In this document: piece after piece, positions 9,941 through 18,040 of the stretch | Numbering within the stretch: the first letter of the stretch is position 1 | How the letters are laid out: each line of letters starts with the position of its first letter | Assembly (NCBI GenBank): GCA_051985675.1 | Contig: JBPYFJ010000149.1 | Coordinates: 1-64,000, forward strand | Reading direction: 5' to 3' | DNA from: JAFAXD01 sp051985675 | Lineage (GTDB): Bacteria > Pseudomonadota > Alphaproteobacteria > Rhizobiales > Xanthobacteraceae | Length of the DNA stretch: 64,000 nt | Translations under genes and position numbers: made by a program | Notes under the pieces: model-generated | Told to the model about the DNA's origin: nothing | Database searches by the model: none | What the model saw: the letters and a program-made list of their open reading frames with translations, nothing else

Positions 9941-11464
9941 CTACTCGCTCGCCTCGACCTCGGCGAGCTGGCTGCGCCAATCGCGCCGCCTGCGAACGAA
10001 CGCGAGTGCCGACCAGACCAGCAACGCGGCCCCGATGACGATCAGCACGAGGGCAATCGGCCGGGTAAAGAAGATCGTCCAGTTGCCGTTCGACATGATC
10101 AGCGACTGGCGCAGACTCATCTCGAAGATCGGCGAGATCACGAGGCCCAGAACCAGGGGCGCCGGGTCGAGCCCGAGCTTGCGCAGCAGATAGCCGAGCA
10201 CCCCCATGACGAGCATGATCCACACGTCGACAATGGAGCTGTTCACAACATAGACGCCGACGATGCAGAACATGATCACTAGCGGATAGAGGTAGGCGTA
10301 GGGGATCCGCAAAACGTTCACGAACACGCCGACCAGCGGCAGGTTGAGCGCGAGCAGCATCAGGTTGCCCACGTACATGGACGCGACGAACCCCCAGAAC
10401 ACGTCCGGGTGGTCGTTGACCAGCGCGGGACCGGGCGGAATGCCGTGGATCAGCAGCGCCGCCATCAACACGGCCGTCACTGGGCCGGTCGGCAACCCGA
10501 GCGCCAGCATCGGCACGAATGCGCCGGTCGAGGCGGCATTGTTGGCGGATTCCGGCCCCGCCACGCCAGCGACGGCGCCGTGACCAAACTCTTCCGGATG
10601 CTTGGAGAGGCGGCGTTCCACTGCATAAGAGAGAAAGCTCGAGATGATATGAGCGGAGCCCGGTGTCAGGCCAACCAGAAAGCCAAGAACCGAGCCGCGC
10701 GCGATTGGCATCGCCGATTGGCGCCACTCGGTGCGGCTTGGCAACAGCTCGCGCAGCTTTGGCGCCATCACCTTGCCGAGGACGGTGGCGCTCGGCGTCG
10801 AGAGAATTTCACCGAGGCCGAACAGCCCGACCGCGACCGGCACGATGCCGATACCGTCGCCGAGCTCCGGAATGTCGAAGGCGTAACGGAAGTGTCCTGT
10901 CATGTTGTCGATGCCAACGGTGCCGAGCAGCAGGCCGACGGCTGCCATCAGCAACGTGCGCGGCAACGCGGTCGACGACATATAGGCGAGGAAAATCAAG
11001 CCGAGCACCAGCAGCGCCGTGTACTCGGGCGGGCCGAAGCGCAGCGCGAAGGCAGCGAGCGGCGGCGCAATCAGGGTCAAGACCAGAACGCCGAACGTAC
11101 CGGCGATCCAGGATCCCACGGCCGCGATGCATAGAGCCGCGCCGGCGCGGCCCTTCTGGGCCATGGCGTAGCCGTCGATGCAGGTCATGACCGAGGAGGC
11201 TTCGCCCGGTATGCGCATCAGGATCGATGTGGTCGAGCCGCCGTATTGCGAGCCGTAGTAGATGCCGGCCAGCATGATCACCGCTTTGGTGGCGTCGAGC
11301 CCGAACGTCGCCGGGAGCAGAATGCTGATGCCGGCGAGCGGCCCGATGCCCGGAAGGACGCCCACCAGCGTGCCGACGAGGCAGCCCAGAAACGCGTACC
11401 AGAGAACGCTGGGCTGAAACGCGACCGAGAAGCCGAGCAGCAGGCTGTCGAACGTTCCTTGCAC
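9941..11464 (-). CDS. tctA: Tripartite tricarboxylate transporter large membrane subunit TctA
   Basis: Large integral-membrane subunit of a TTT importer, 507 residues with about a dozen hydrophobic segments. Signatures are VGVLPGIGPLAGISILLPATFG near residue 35, YGGSTTSILMRIPGEASSVMT, and GLTPGSAHIISSFLSYAVERRLSKHPEEFG. GTG start at 11464 (MQGTFDSLLLGF). It is the last gene of a minus-strand tctC-tctB-tctA operon. The substrate cannot be read from the sequence; TTT systems carry citrate, other di- or tricarboxylates, or aromatic acids. Confidence 0.93.
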   Translation of the reverse strand: MQGTFDSLLLGFSVAFQPSVLWYAFLGCLVGTLVGVLPGIGPLAGISILLPATFGLDATKAVIMLAGIYYGSQYGGSTTSILMRIPGEASSVMTCIDGYAMAQKGRAGAALCIAAVGSWIAGTFGVLVLTLIAPPLAAFALRFGPPEYTALLVLGLIFLAYMSSTALPRTLLMAAVGLLLGTVGIDNMTGHFRYAFDIPELGDGIGIVPVAVGLFGLGEILSTPSATVLGKVMAPKLRELLPSRTEWRQSAMPIARGSVLGFLVGLTPGSAHIISSFLSYAVERRLSKHPEEFGHGAVAGVAGPESANNAASTGAFVPMLALGLPTGPVTAVLMAALLIHGIPPGPALVNDHPDVFWGFVASMYVGNLMLLALNLPLVGVFVNVLRIPYAYLYPLVIMFCIVGVYVVNSSIVDVWIMLVMGVLGYLLRKLGLDPAPLVLGLVISPIFEMSLRQSLIMSNGNWTIFFTRPIALVLIVIGAALLVWSALAFVRRRRDWRSQLAEVEASE

Positions 11465-11465
11465 G

Positions 11466-11933
11466 CTAAAACCCGATCAACCCGCGCTCGAGCGGAGACT
11501 TCAGCAAAACCGTGAACAGGGCGTAGACCGAGACGCTGATGCCGGCGCCGTAGATCACGGCGAACAACGGTTTCCTACGCTCGAGCAACGTTAAGCCCGC
11601 CAGCAGCAGGCCGATCGCCACAATGAAGCCGAGCGTCGGGTAGAGCGCGATCGCAGCCGCTGTCGCGGCCGTCACGATCGCGGCGTGCGGCAGGTCGCTC
11701 CAATCGATTTGGGCCACTGGATTGCTGGCGCCGGCGCGCGCGCACAAAAGAATGCCGAGCACGATCATGAGCGCGCAGATCAGCTTGGGCCACAGGCCGG
11801 CGCCCGGAAACGACAGGCTGCCGAACGGCAGATCGCCCGATAGTGCGAGCACGACGAGACCAAGAATGATCGCCGCGCCGCCGGCGATGTGATCGGTGCG
11901 CAGGGTTACGCGGTGCACCGGCCGCTCCGCCAT
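11466..11933 (-). CDS. tctB: Tripartite tricarboxylate transporter small membrane subunit TctB
   Basis: Small membrane subunit, about 155 residues, beginning MAERPVHRVTLRTDHIAGGAAIILGLVVLAL. Four hydrophobic segments fit the poorly conserved TctB topology, including AAIVTAATAAAIALYPTLGFIVAIGLLLAGLTLL. The ATG at 11933 overlaps the tctC stop by one base (TAATG), so the start is well supported although the frame is open further upstream. It ends one base before the tctA start. Confidence 0.9.
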   Translation of the reverse strand: MAERPVHRVTLRTDHIAGGAAIILGLVVLALSGDLPFGSLSFPGAGLWPKLICALMIVLGILLCARAGASNPVAQIDWSDLPHAAIVTAATAAAIALYPTLGFIVAIGLLLAGLTLLERRKPLFAVIYGAGISVSVYALFTVLLKSPLERGLIGF

Positions 11934-12919
11934 TAGCCCTCGACCTTGCCGATCTGGCGCACAGCATCCTGGATGTGCTGCGCATCCGCCGCCCAAAACT
12001 TCGCGAACTCCGGTTGATCGAGGTAGGCGAGTTCCTGTCCGAGATTGACCAGCGCAGCCTTGAATTGATCCGTGTGGGCGGCTTCGCCAAGCACGCTGCG
12101 GAGTTTAGTCACGATGGGATCGGGCGTCCCCTTGGGGGCGAACAGTCCGACCCACAGGTAGTACTCGACGTTAAAGCCAAGCTCCTTCAGCGTCGGCACC
12201 TCCGGGAGCGCCTTCGAACGTTCGCCTCCGAATGACGCTAGCGGGCGCGCTTTGCCGGCTTTGACCTGCGCCAGGCAGGCGGAGACCGAGGACACCAACG
12301 CCTGCGAGTTGTTGCCGAGGAGCGCGGTCAGCGCCGGCCCGCCGCCTGCTGTCGGCAGATGTCGCAGCTTGAGGTCGCCGGCGGCTTTCGCAAACAGCGC
12401 CATCGGAATGTGCAGCGCGCCATAAAGGCCCGAGGACGAGTAGATGATTTGATTGGGCCGCGCCTTGGCATCCTCGATGAAGTCTTTTAGCGACGTCCAC
12501 TTCTGCTGATCGTTGACGATGATCAGGCACGGGTCGGCGACCACGCGGGCGAGCGGAATGAAGTCGGCGTTGGTGAACTTCGGTGTCCGGCCGAACAGCC
12601 GGTCGACCTCGGCGAAGCCGGAGATCGATGTGATGTGCGAGAGCAGCGTGTAGCCGTCAGGCTTGGCGTTGGCGGCAAACTGCGCCCCGATCGCCCCGGC
12701 CGCCCCGGCCTTGGTCTCGATGATGACCGGCTGCTTGACGATTGGCTCCAGAGCTGCCACCAGCGGCCGGGTCACCACGTCAGAGGCCCCGCCCGGCGGG
12801 AATGGATTGATGATGGTGACCGTGCGCGTCGGGTAGGCTTCCTGCGCAAAAGACCGCCCACACGAAAGTGCCGCCGCCGCCGAGCCAAATAGCAAACTGC
12901 GTCTGTCGAACGCGCTCAC
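11933..12919 (-). CDS. tctC: Bug-type TTT substrate-binding protein TctC
   Basis: Periplasmic binding protein of the tctCBA importer, 328 residues. The N-terminus MSAFDRRSLLFGSAAAALS with a following AQEAYPTR is a signal peptide of twin-arginine character. The mature protein has the Bug motifs VTIINPFPPGGASDVVTRPL, VIETKAGAAGAIGAQFAANAKPDGYTLL and a C-terminal LDQPEFAKFWAAD. First gene of the operon; the upstream region contains the palindromic repeats listed separately. It presumably feeds the TctAB pair beside it. Confidence 0.93.
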   Translation of the reverse strand: MSAFDRRSLLFGSAAAALSCGRSFAQEAYPTRTVTIINPFPPGGASDVVTRPLVAALEPIVKQPVIIETKAGAAGAIGAQFAANAKPDGYTLLSHITSISGFAEVDRLFGRTPKFTNADFIPLARVVADPCLIIVNDQQKWTSLKDFIEDAKARPNQIIYSSSGLYGALHIPMALFAKAAGDLKLRHLPTAGGGPALTALLGNNSQALVSSVSACLAQVKAGKARPLASFGGERSKALPEVPTLKELGFNVEYYLWVGLFAPKGTPDPIVTKLRSVLGEAAHTDQFKAALVNLGQELAYLDQPEFAKFWAADAQHIQDAVRQIGKVEG

Positions 12920-12934
12920 CTCGTCCTCCCTCCG

Positions 12935-13014
12935 GCTAGCCCCGCCGATTTGAAGTTCCTACAGCCCCCGCAGCAAACTCGTAAAGGAACTTCAAGTCGA
13001 AAAGCGGCGCTAGA
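12935..13014. repeat. Intergenic palindromic repeat, complete copy (CTAG...GAAGTTCC type)
   Basis: The left arm starts GCTAGCCCCGCCGATTTGAAG (12935 on) and runs to TTCCT at 12960. The right arm (12986-13013) is its imperfect inverted copy, AGGAACTTCAAGTCG through GCGGCGCTAG. About 25 bases of loop separate them. A second hairpin of different sequence starts 13 bases further on. Partial copies occur at 17953-18001 and 22341-22369. Together with that second hairpin it occupies the 362-base gap between tctC and the divergent binding-protein gene. Confidence 0.75.
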
Positions 13015-13026
13015 ATCATATAGTTG

Positions 13027-13099
13027 CTAGTGCCTCTTTGCTTCCGAAGTTCGTGTCCGAGGGCGCGGCGATGTTTCACGAACTTCCGAAGCGAGGCAC
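13027..13099. repeat. Intergenic palindromic repeat, second hairpin type
   Basis: Starts CTAGTGCCTC at 13027. The left arm GTGCCTC...GCTTC CGAAGTTCGTG (13030-13055) is matched in inverted order by CACGAACTTCCGAAGCGAGGCAC (13077-13099), with a loop of about 20 bases. It shares only the CTAGTGCC end and an AAGTTC core with the neighbouring copy, so it may be a diverged member or a separate family. No coding potential is apparent. Confidence 0.65.
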
Positions 13100-13281
13100 G
13101 GGCCGCTCTTGCGTCGGCGCTGTGCCCTTGCGGGCAGTGTCGTCCAAGCGCTTGGCTCTGTCCAGAACAGGCGCGGCAAAACGCCCGACGGGGCGCCCAA
13201 ATCAGCGGGTAGCTGGCTCTGGCGCGCCGGCTGTGATTGCGCATAAGATGCCGCCAACCAACACTCTGGGAGGAACCCTTA

Positions 13282-14535
13282 ATGCTCAAACGCATTGGAG
13301 CTTGCCTGCTCGCACTCGTGGCGGCGGCGGCGATGACAAACGGCGCGGCCGCGCAATCCGGCGAGCCGATCAAGATCGGTTTTGCGATGGCGTTGACCGG
13401 CCCGCTCGCCGCCAACGGCAAGCAGGCGCTCCTCGGTGCCAAGATCTGGGAGGAGACCGTCAACAAGAAAGGCGGTTTGCTCGGCCGGCCCGTCAAGCTC
13501 ATTTATTACGACGATCAGTCGAACCCATCCACCGTTCCGGGCATCTACACCAAGCTCCTCGACGTCGACAAAGTCGACCTCGTGGTCGGGCCCTATGCGA
13601 CCGCCCAAATCGCGCCGGCCATGCCGGTCGTCATGCAGAAGGGGAAGCTCTTCATCGGGCTGTTCGGGCTCGCTGTGAACAGCGAGTTCGACTACCCGAA
13701 ATACTTTGCGATGATCCCGTCCGGGCCCAATACCAAAGCGGCGTTCACCGAGGGCTTCTTCGAGGTTGCCGCCGCGCAGTCGCCCAAGCCGACGACGGCG
13801 GCCTTGGTGGCGGCCGACCAGGAATTCTCCCACAATTCCTGCGAAGGTGCGCGCGACAACGCCAAGAAGTTCGGCTTCAAGATTGTCTACGACAAGACCT
13901 ATCCGCCTTCGACGACCGATTTCACTCCGATCATCCGGGCGATTCAGGCGGCCAATCCGGACATCGTCGCGGTCTGCTCCTACCCGCTCGACTCGGTCGG
14001 CATGGTCAAGGCCGTCAACGAAGTCGGCTACAAGCCCAAGATGATCGGCGGCGCCATGGTCGGCTTGCAGGCGACGGTGTTCAAGACCCAGCTCGGCCCG
14101 CTGCTGAACGGGATCGTCAATTACGAGACCTGGGTTCCGGCGCCAGCCATGCAAACGCCCGGCGTCGTCGAGCTGCTCAAGCAGTATCAGGCGCGCGCCG
14201 CCGCCGAAGGCGTCGACCCGCTCGGCTACTATCTCGGGACCTGGGGCTTCGCCTACCTCGAGGTGCTCGCGCAGGGCGTCGAGGGTGCCAAAAGCCTCAA
14301 CGATGACAAGATTGCCGAGTGGCTGCGCAACAATCCGGTCAAGACTGTCATGGGCGAGATTCGCTTCGGCAAGAAAGGCGAGTGGACGCAGTCGCGGATG
14401 CTGCAGGTTCAGTATCACGACATCAAAGGCAACACCCTCGATCAGTTCCGGAGCATGGATACTCAGACCGTGCTGACGCCGACCGACTTGAAAACCGGCA
14501 ACCTGATCTATCCCTACGAAAAGGCCAAGATGTAG
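13282..14535 (+). CDS. Branched-chain amino acid/amide-type ABC transporter substrate-binding protein
   Basis: Periplasmic binding protein of 417 residues, type-1 fold (LivK/AmiC class). The ATG at 13282 follows a good ribosome site (GGGAGGAAC) and gives a clean signal peptide, MLKRIGACLLALVAAAAMTNGAAAQS. The mature protein starts EPIKIGFAMALTGPLAANGKQ and contains KGGLLGRPVKLIYYDDQSNP and LVVGPYATAQIAPAMPV. It converges on livFGMH, which probably encode its own transporter. A strong terminator follows. The ligand is unknown; such proteins in soil alphaproteobacteria often bind aromatic acids, amides or amino acids. Confidence 0.9.
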   Translation: MLKRIGACLLALVAAAAMTNGAAAQSGEPIKIGFAMALTGPLAANGKQALLGAKIWEETVNKKGGLLGRPVKLIYYDDQSNPSTVPGIYTKLLDVDKVDLVVGPYATAQIAPAMPVVMQKGKLFIGLFGLAVNSEFDYPKYFAMIPSGPNTKAAFTEGFFEVAAAQSPKPTTAALVAADQEFSHNSCEGARDNAKKFGFKIVYDKTYPPSTTDFTPIIRAIQAANPDIVAVCSYPLDSVGMVKAVNEVGYKPKMIGGAMVGLQATVFKTQLGPLLNGIVNYETWVPAPAMQTPGVVELLKQYQARAAAEGVDPLGYYLGTWGFAYLEVLAQGVEGAKSLNDDKIAEWLRNNPVKTVMGEIRFGKKGEWTQSRMLQVQYHDIKGNTLDQFRSMDTQTVLTPTDLKTGNLIYPYEKAKM

Positions 14536-14561
14536 AACAACGCCGACGCCGGGTTCGGCGG

Positions 14562-14592
14562 AGCGCCGCGCCACCTGCGCGGCGCTTTTTTT
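14562..14592 (+). terminator. Strong intrinsic terminator after the binding-protein gene
   Basis: A perfect 9-bp stem AGCGCCGCG / CGCGGCGCT (14562-14570 and 14578-14586) with a 7-base loop runs into seven T residues (14586-14592). It ends the plus-strand gene at 14535 and lies just before the stop of the convergent livF gene. Confidence 0.9.
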
Positions 14593-14593
14593 C

Positions 14594-15325
14594 TTACAGT
14601 CCTAGGTAAAACTTCCTGATCAACTCGTTGTTGTTGAGCTCGTCCGCGGAGCGCCCCTCGAAAGCGATTTTGCCGTGCACGATGACGTAGCCGCGGTCGG
14701 CGATGCGCAGCGCCTGGGTAAAATTCTGCTCGGCCATCAGGACAGTCAGGTTGTACTGATCCTTGAGTTCCTTGATCTTCTCGATCGTGCGGCTGACCAG
14801 CACGGGGGCGAGCCCGACGGAGGGCTCATCGATCAGCAGAATGCGCGGCGCAAGCATCAGCGCACGCCCGAGTGCAAGCATCTGTTGTTCGCCACCGCTC
14901 ATGCTGCCGGCGAGCTGAGATCGCCGCTCGGCCAGCCGGGGGAAACACTCGAAACAGAAGGTGAGGTTTTCCTTGATGCGCGCGCGCGCTTTCTGCCGGA
15001 AGGCACCGAGCAAGAGATTTTCTTCGACCGTCAGCCGAGGAAACAGCCTGCGGCCTTCGGGCACCAAGGCGATGCCAAGATCGACGATTTCCTCGGTCGA
15101 GCGTCCAATCAGGTCGTGCCTCTCGCCGTCGATCTCGGCTTCGATCTTGCCGACGCTTGGTCGCACCATTCCCATGATGCTCTTCATCAGCGTCGACTTA
15201 CCGTTGCCGTTGGTGCCAAGCAGCACTACGGTCTCGCCACCGCCGACCGTGAGCGATACGTCCTCCAGCACGCGGACATGCCCGTAGCTGGTGTTGATGC
15301 CCGCGATGGTGATGCTATTGGCCAA
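14594..15325 (-). CDS. livF: ABC transporter ATP-binding protein, LivF type
   Basis: ATPase of the branched-chain/amide ABC importer. 243 residues from the TTG at 15325 (MANSITIAGINTSYGHVRVLEDVSL), which overlaps the end of livG by 11 bases. A longer open frame exists upstream but is out of register with the family. Walker A LGTNGNGKST, signature MSGGEQQMLALGRALM, Walker B ILLIDEPSVGL. Last gene of livHMGF. Confidence 0.92.
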   Translation of the reverse strand: MANSITIAGINTSYGHVRVLEDVSLTVGGGETVVLLGTNGNGKSTLMKSIMGMVRPSVGKIEAEIDGERHDLIGRSTEEIVDLGIALVPEGRRLFPRLTVEENLLLGAFRQKARARIKENLTFCFECFPRLAERRSQLAGSMSGGEQQMLALGRALMLAPRILLIDEPSVGLAPVLVSRTIEKIKELKDQYNLTVLMAEQNFTQALRIADRGYVIVHGKIAFEGRSADELNNNELIRKFYLGL

Positions 15326-16052
15326 GGTAGGCGCGCTCCACCTCTTTATCGCGAATGACGTCGTTTGGGGCGCCGTCGGCAATCTTCTTGCCGGACACAA
15401 GCACGACAAGCCGCTGCGAAAACGTCATCACCGCCCGCATGATGTGCTCGATCAGGATTACGGTGATGCCGCCTTCGTTGAGGCGGATCAGCAGCGCCAC
15501 GATATCCTCGACCTCCGAATGTGATAGCCCCGCCATCGCCTCGTCGGCGATCAGCAGCTTTGGTTCGACCGCCATGGCGCGCGCGAGTTCAAGCTTGCGC
15601 ATCTCGACCTGGGTGAGGTCTCGCGGGAATTGCGCGCTCTTGTCGGCCAAGCCGACCAAAGCGAGCAGTTCCGCCACCCGTGTGACGATCTGGTCGCTGC
15701 TGAGGTGCCCGCTGCTCCGCGCGTTCACCGCATAAATCAGGGGAACTCGCACATTGTCGGCGACCGTCATGCTGGCGAACGGCCGCGGCAACTGGAAGCT
15801 GCGCGCCATCCCAAGCCGCGTGCGCTGATGCGCGGTTAACCCGGCGACGTCGCGGCCGTCGAAACGGACCGCGCCGCTGTAGTTGCCAAGTGTCCCGCAC
15901 AGGCAGTTGACCAGGGTCGATTTTCCCGAGCCGTTCGGACCAATCAGGCCGACGCGCTCTCCCGCCGCGACAGTCAGATCAATGCCGTCGAGCGCGACGA
16001 ACCCGCCGAAGCGCTTGCCGAGCCGTTCGACCTCAAGCAGGTTTGCGTTCAC
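15315..16052 (-). CDS. livG: ABC transporter ATP-binding protein, LivG type
   Basis: Second ATPase of the same importer, 245 residues. Walker A GPNGSGKST near residue 40. The signature region DLTQVEMRKLELARAMA is a degenerate form, and Walker B is LLIADEAMAGLSHSE, with Ala where Pro is usual. ATG at 16052 lies inside the end of livM (20-base overlap). The C-terminus EVERAYLGQ is the usual LivG ending. Confidence 0.92.
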   Translation of the reverse strand: MNANLLEVERLGKRFGGFVALDGIDLTVAAGERVGLIGPNGSGKSTLVNCLCGTLGNYSGAVRFDGRDVAGLTAHQRTRLGMARSFQLPRPFASMTVADNVRVPLIYAVNARSSGHLSSDQIVTRVAELLALVGLADKSAQFPRDLTQVEMRKLELARAMAVEPKLLIADEAMAGLSHSEVEDIVALLIRLNEGGITVILIEHIMRAVMTFSQRLVVLVSGKKIADGAPNDVIRDKEVERAYLGQ

Positions 16053-16992
16053 GGCGTCCTCTGCGTGCGATTGAGGTCATCAATCCGACGATTCCATTTG
16101 GCGCAACCACCACGAACGCAACAAGCAGAACGCCGACGATCAGGACGTTGACCGAGCTTGAAATCGTGACCGTCACATATTGCTGCAGCGTTCCAAGCAA
16201 GATGGCACCAACCAGCGGTCCGGCCCAGCTGACGGTCCCTCCGATGATCGGCATGGCGATCGAATTGACGGCGTATTCCAGACCGAACGCCGAAGAAGGC
16301 TGCAAGTAGCCGATGTAATACGGAAACGGCGCGCCCGCCATCCCCATCAGGGCACCCGACAACGTCGTGGCAATCAGTTTGAGCTTGAGAGTAGGGACGC
16401 CGGAGGCTTCGGCCGCCAGCTCGTCGTCGCGGATCGTGGCAAATCCATAGCCGAGCGATGAGTGCTCGATCGTATATGCGATGGTGAGCGCCATCACCGC
16501 CAGCGCCAACATGATCAGGAAGAGATAGTGGACGTAGCTGCCGATGAACTCAACGGAGCTTGGTCGAATGATGTAAGCACCGCGCGAGCCGCCCACGTAG
16601 TTCCAGTTGACAATCAGCGTCTGCAGCACCACCGCAAGCGCGAGCGTGGCGATCGCGAAAAACGCTCCGCGCAGCCGCAGGGTCAGGTAACCCATACCGA
16701 GACCAACCAGGCCCGAGATCGCCGCCGCGATCACGATCAGCACCGGTATCGGCATCGGATAGAACTTATGAAAGAACACGGTCGAATAGGCGCCGAGAGC
16801 AAAGAATGCCGCGCTGCCGAAGTTGACGTATCCGGTGTAGCCGCCGAGGATATTCCAGGCGGTCGCCAGGACGATGAACTGCAGTACCGTGTAGCCGGCG
16901 AAGAATACATAATCGTTGTTGATCGCCCGCGCGCAGCCGAAGATTATGGCGGCGACGGCCAACGCGACCAGCAAGAAGATTCCCGAGCGCAT
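16033..16992 (-). CDS. livM: Branched-chain amino acid-type ABC permease, LivM type
   Basis: Membrane permease of 319 residues with 8-10 hydrophobic segments. The LivM core reads VLQFIVLATAWNILGGYTGYVNFGSAAFFALGAYSTVFF near residues 35-75. The ATG at 16992 (MRSGIFLLVALAVAAIIFG) forms an ATGA overlap with the livH stop; the much longer open frame upstream is unrelated to the family. The C-terminus TSIARRGRRERKPA is a basic cytoplasmic tail. Confidence 0.92.
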   Translation of the reverse strand: MRSGIFLLVALAVAAIIFGCARAINNDYVFFAGYTVLQFIVLATAWNILGGYTGYVNFGSAAFFALGAYSTVFFHKFYPMPIPVLIVIAAAISGLVGLGMGYLTLRLRGAFFAIATLALAVVLQTLIVNWNYVGGSRGAYIIRPSSVEFIGSYVHYLFLIMLALAVMALTIAYTIEHSSLGYGFATIRDDELAAEASGVPTLKLKLIATTLSGALMGMAGAPFPYYIGYLQPSSAFGLEYAVNSIAMPIIGGTVSWAGPLVGAILLGTLQQYVTVTISSSVNVLIVGVLLVAFVVVAPNGIVGLMTSIARRGRRERKPA

Positions 16993-17864
16993 CAGCGGCC
17001 CAGAATGCCCGCGGGCCGGAACGCGAGCGTCAGGAGGAGAATTCCGAATGAGACGGCCGGCGCCCAGGACGGCCCGTAGAACGTGGCGGTTAGGCTTTCC
17101 GCAATCCCGAGCAGCATAGCGGCGATGATGGTCCCCGGCAGGCTGCCGAGACCGCCGAGCACGCAGATCGCGAATACGCGACCGATATATTCCCGGCCGA
17201 CCGACGGTTCGACCGGCTGAATGATGATCAGGAACGCGCCGGCGAGTGAGGCCGTCGCGATTGAAATCGCAAACGCAACTCGTTTGACGCGAGTCGGGCT
17301 TGCCGCCATCAGTCGCAGCGCCAATTGGTCTTGCGCGACTGCCATGATCGCGCGGCCCATGAACGTGCGCGATAGATACACCTGCAGCGCAATAAACATC
17401 AGGATCGCGATCATGCACGGAATCAGCATTCGTTTCGGCAGGTTGATGAACCCGATGTTGATCGATTGGTCGATATAGCTCGCCTGCACGTAGCGATAGT
17501 CGACGCCGAACACCAGGATCAGCAGGACTTCGGTGATAAACAGGAGGCCGAAGAAGAACGCGAGGCCGCTCAGCGCCGCGCGCCCGCGCGTCTCGAACGC
17601 CAGGTAGTAAATCTGATAGATCCCGGCACCAAGTGCGTAGAACGCCGGCAGCGCGATGAGCGCCGCAATAATCGGATCAATGCCGAACTGGGCATTGAGG
17701 ATGTAGGCGATATAGGATCCGAGAATAATGAACGCCGGATGCGCGATGTTGACAATGTCAAGGATGCCGAACGAAATCGAAATGCCGAGCGTCACCGCCG
17801 CATAGAAGCCACCGAGCAATAGCCCGGAGATAAGCGCGTTGATGACGAGCTCCGGTGAGAACAC
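16992..17864 (-). CDS. livH: Branched-chain amino acid-type ABC permease, LivH type
   Basis: Membrane permease, 290 residues from the GTG at 17864 (MFSPELVINALISGLLLGGFYAAVTLG), which follows AGAGGGGACGCAG. The frame is open upstream, but residues before this GTG are arginine/proline-rich and do not fit a permease. Family motifs are GISISFGILDIVNIAHPAFIILGSY and AVAQDQLALRLMAASPTRVKRVAFAIS. First gene of livHMGF. Its 176-base upstream gap carries a partial palindromic repeat. Confidence 0.92.
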   Translation of the reverse strand: MFSPELVINALISGLLLGGFYAAVTLGISISFGILDIVNIAHPAFIILGSYIAYILNAQFGIDPIIAALIALPAFYALGAGIYQIYYLAFETRGRAALSGLAFFFGLLFITEVLLILVFGVDYRYVQASYIDQSINIGFINLPKRMLIPCMIAILMFIALQVYLSRTFMGRAIMAVAQDQLALRLMAASPTRVKRVAFAISIATASLAGAFLIIIQPVEPSVGREYIGRVFAICVLGGLGSLPGTIIAAMLLGIAESLTATFYGPSWAPAVSFGILLLTLAFRPAGILGR

Positions 17865-17952
17865 CTGCGTCCCCTCTTGCCCCCGCCAGGCGCATGCGAA
17901 CCACGCGCCGGGCAGCATTTTTTGACAGTGTGCAGGAAGGCTTGCGGCTTGA

Positions 17953-18001
17953 CTAGTGCCTTGCCGCAGTCGCTGAGGAACTTTCAAATCGGCGGCACTA
18001 G
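17953..18001. repeat. Intergenic palindromic repeat, truncated copy
   Basis: Bounded by CTAGTGCC at 17953 and its inverted copy GGCACTAG ending at 18001. The right half GGAACTTTCAAATCGGCGGC matches the inverted arm of the copy at 12935 with one extra T. The left half has lost the GAAGTTCC arm. It lies between divergent livH and the FAD monooxygenase gene, where promoters are expected. Confidence 0.6.
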
Positions 18002-18040
18002 CCCTGATAACATCGCTACGACGCCAGCTGGGGACTGAGC

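Noticed and set aside
13279..14574. 431-codon open frame antisense to the ABC binding-protein gene
   Set aside because: Low-complexity, Arg/His/Gly-rich translation with the real gene fully supported on the plus strand.
16033..17418. 461-codon version of LivM starting inside livH
   Set aside because: The first 140 residues are not membrane-like; the ATG at 16992 with ATGA overlap gives the normal 319-residue permease.
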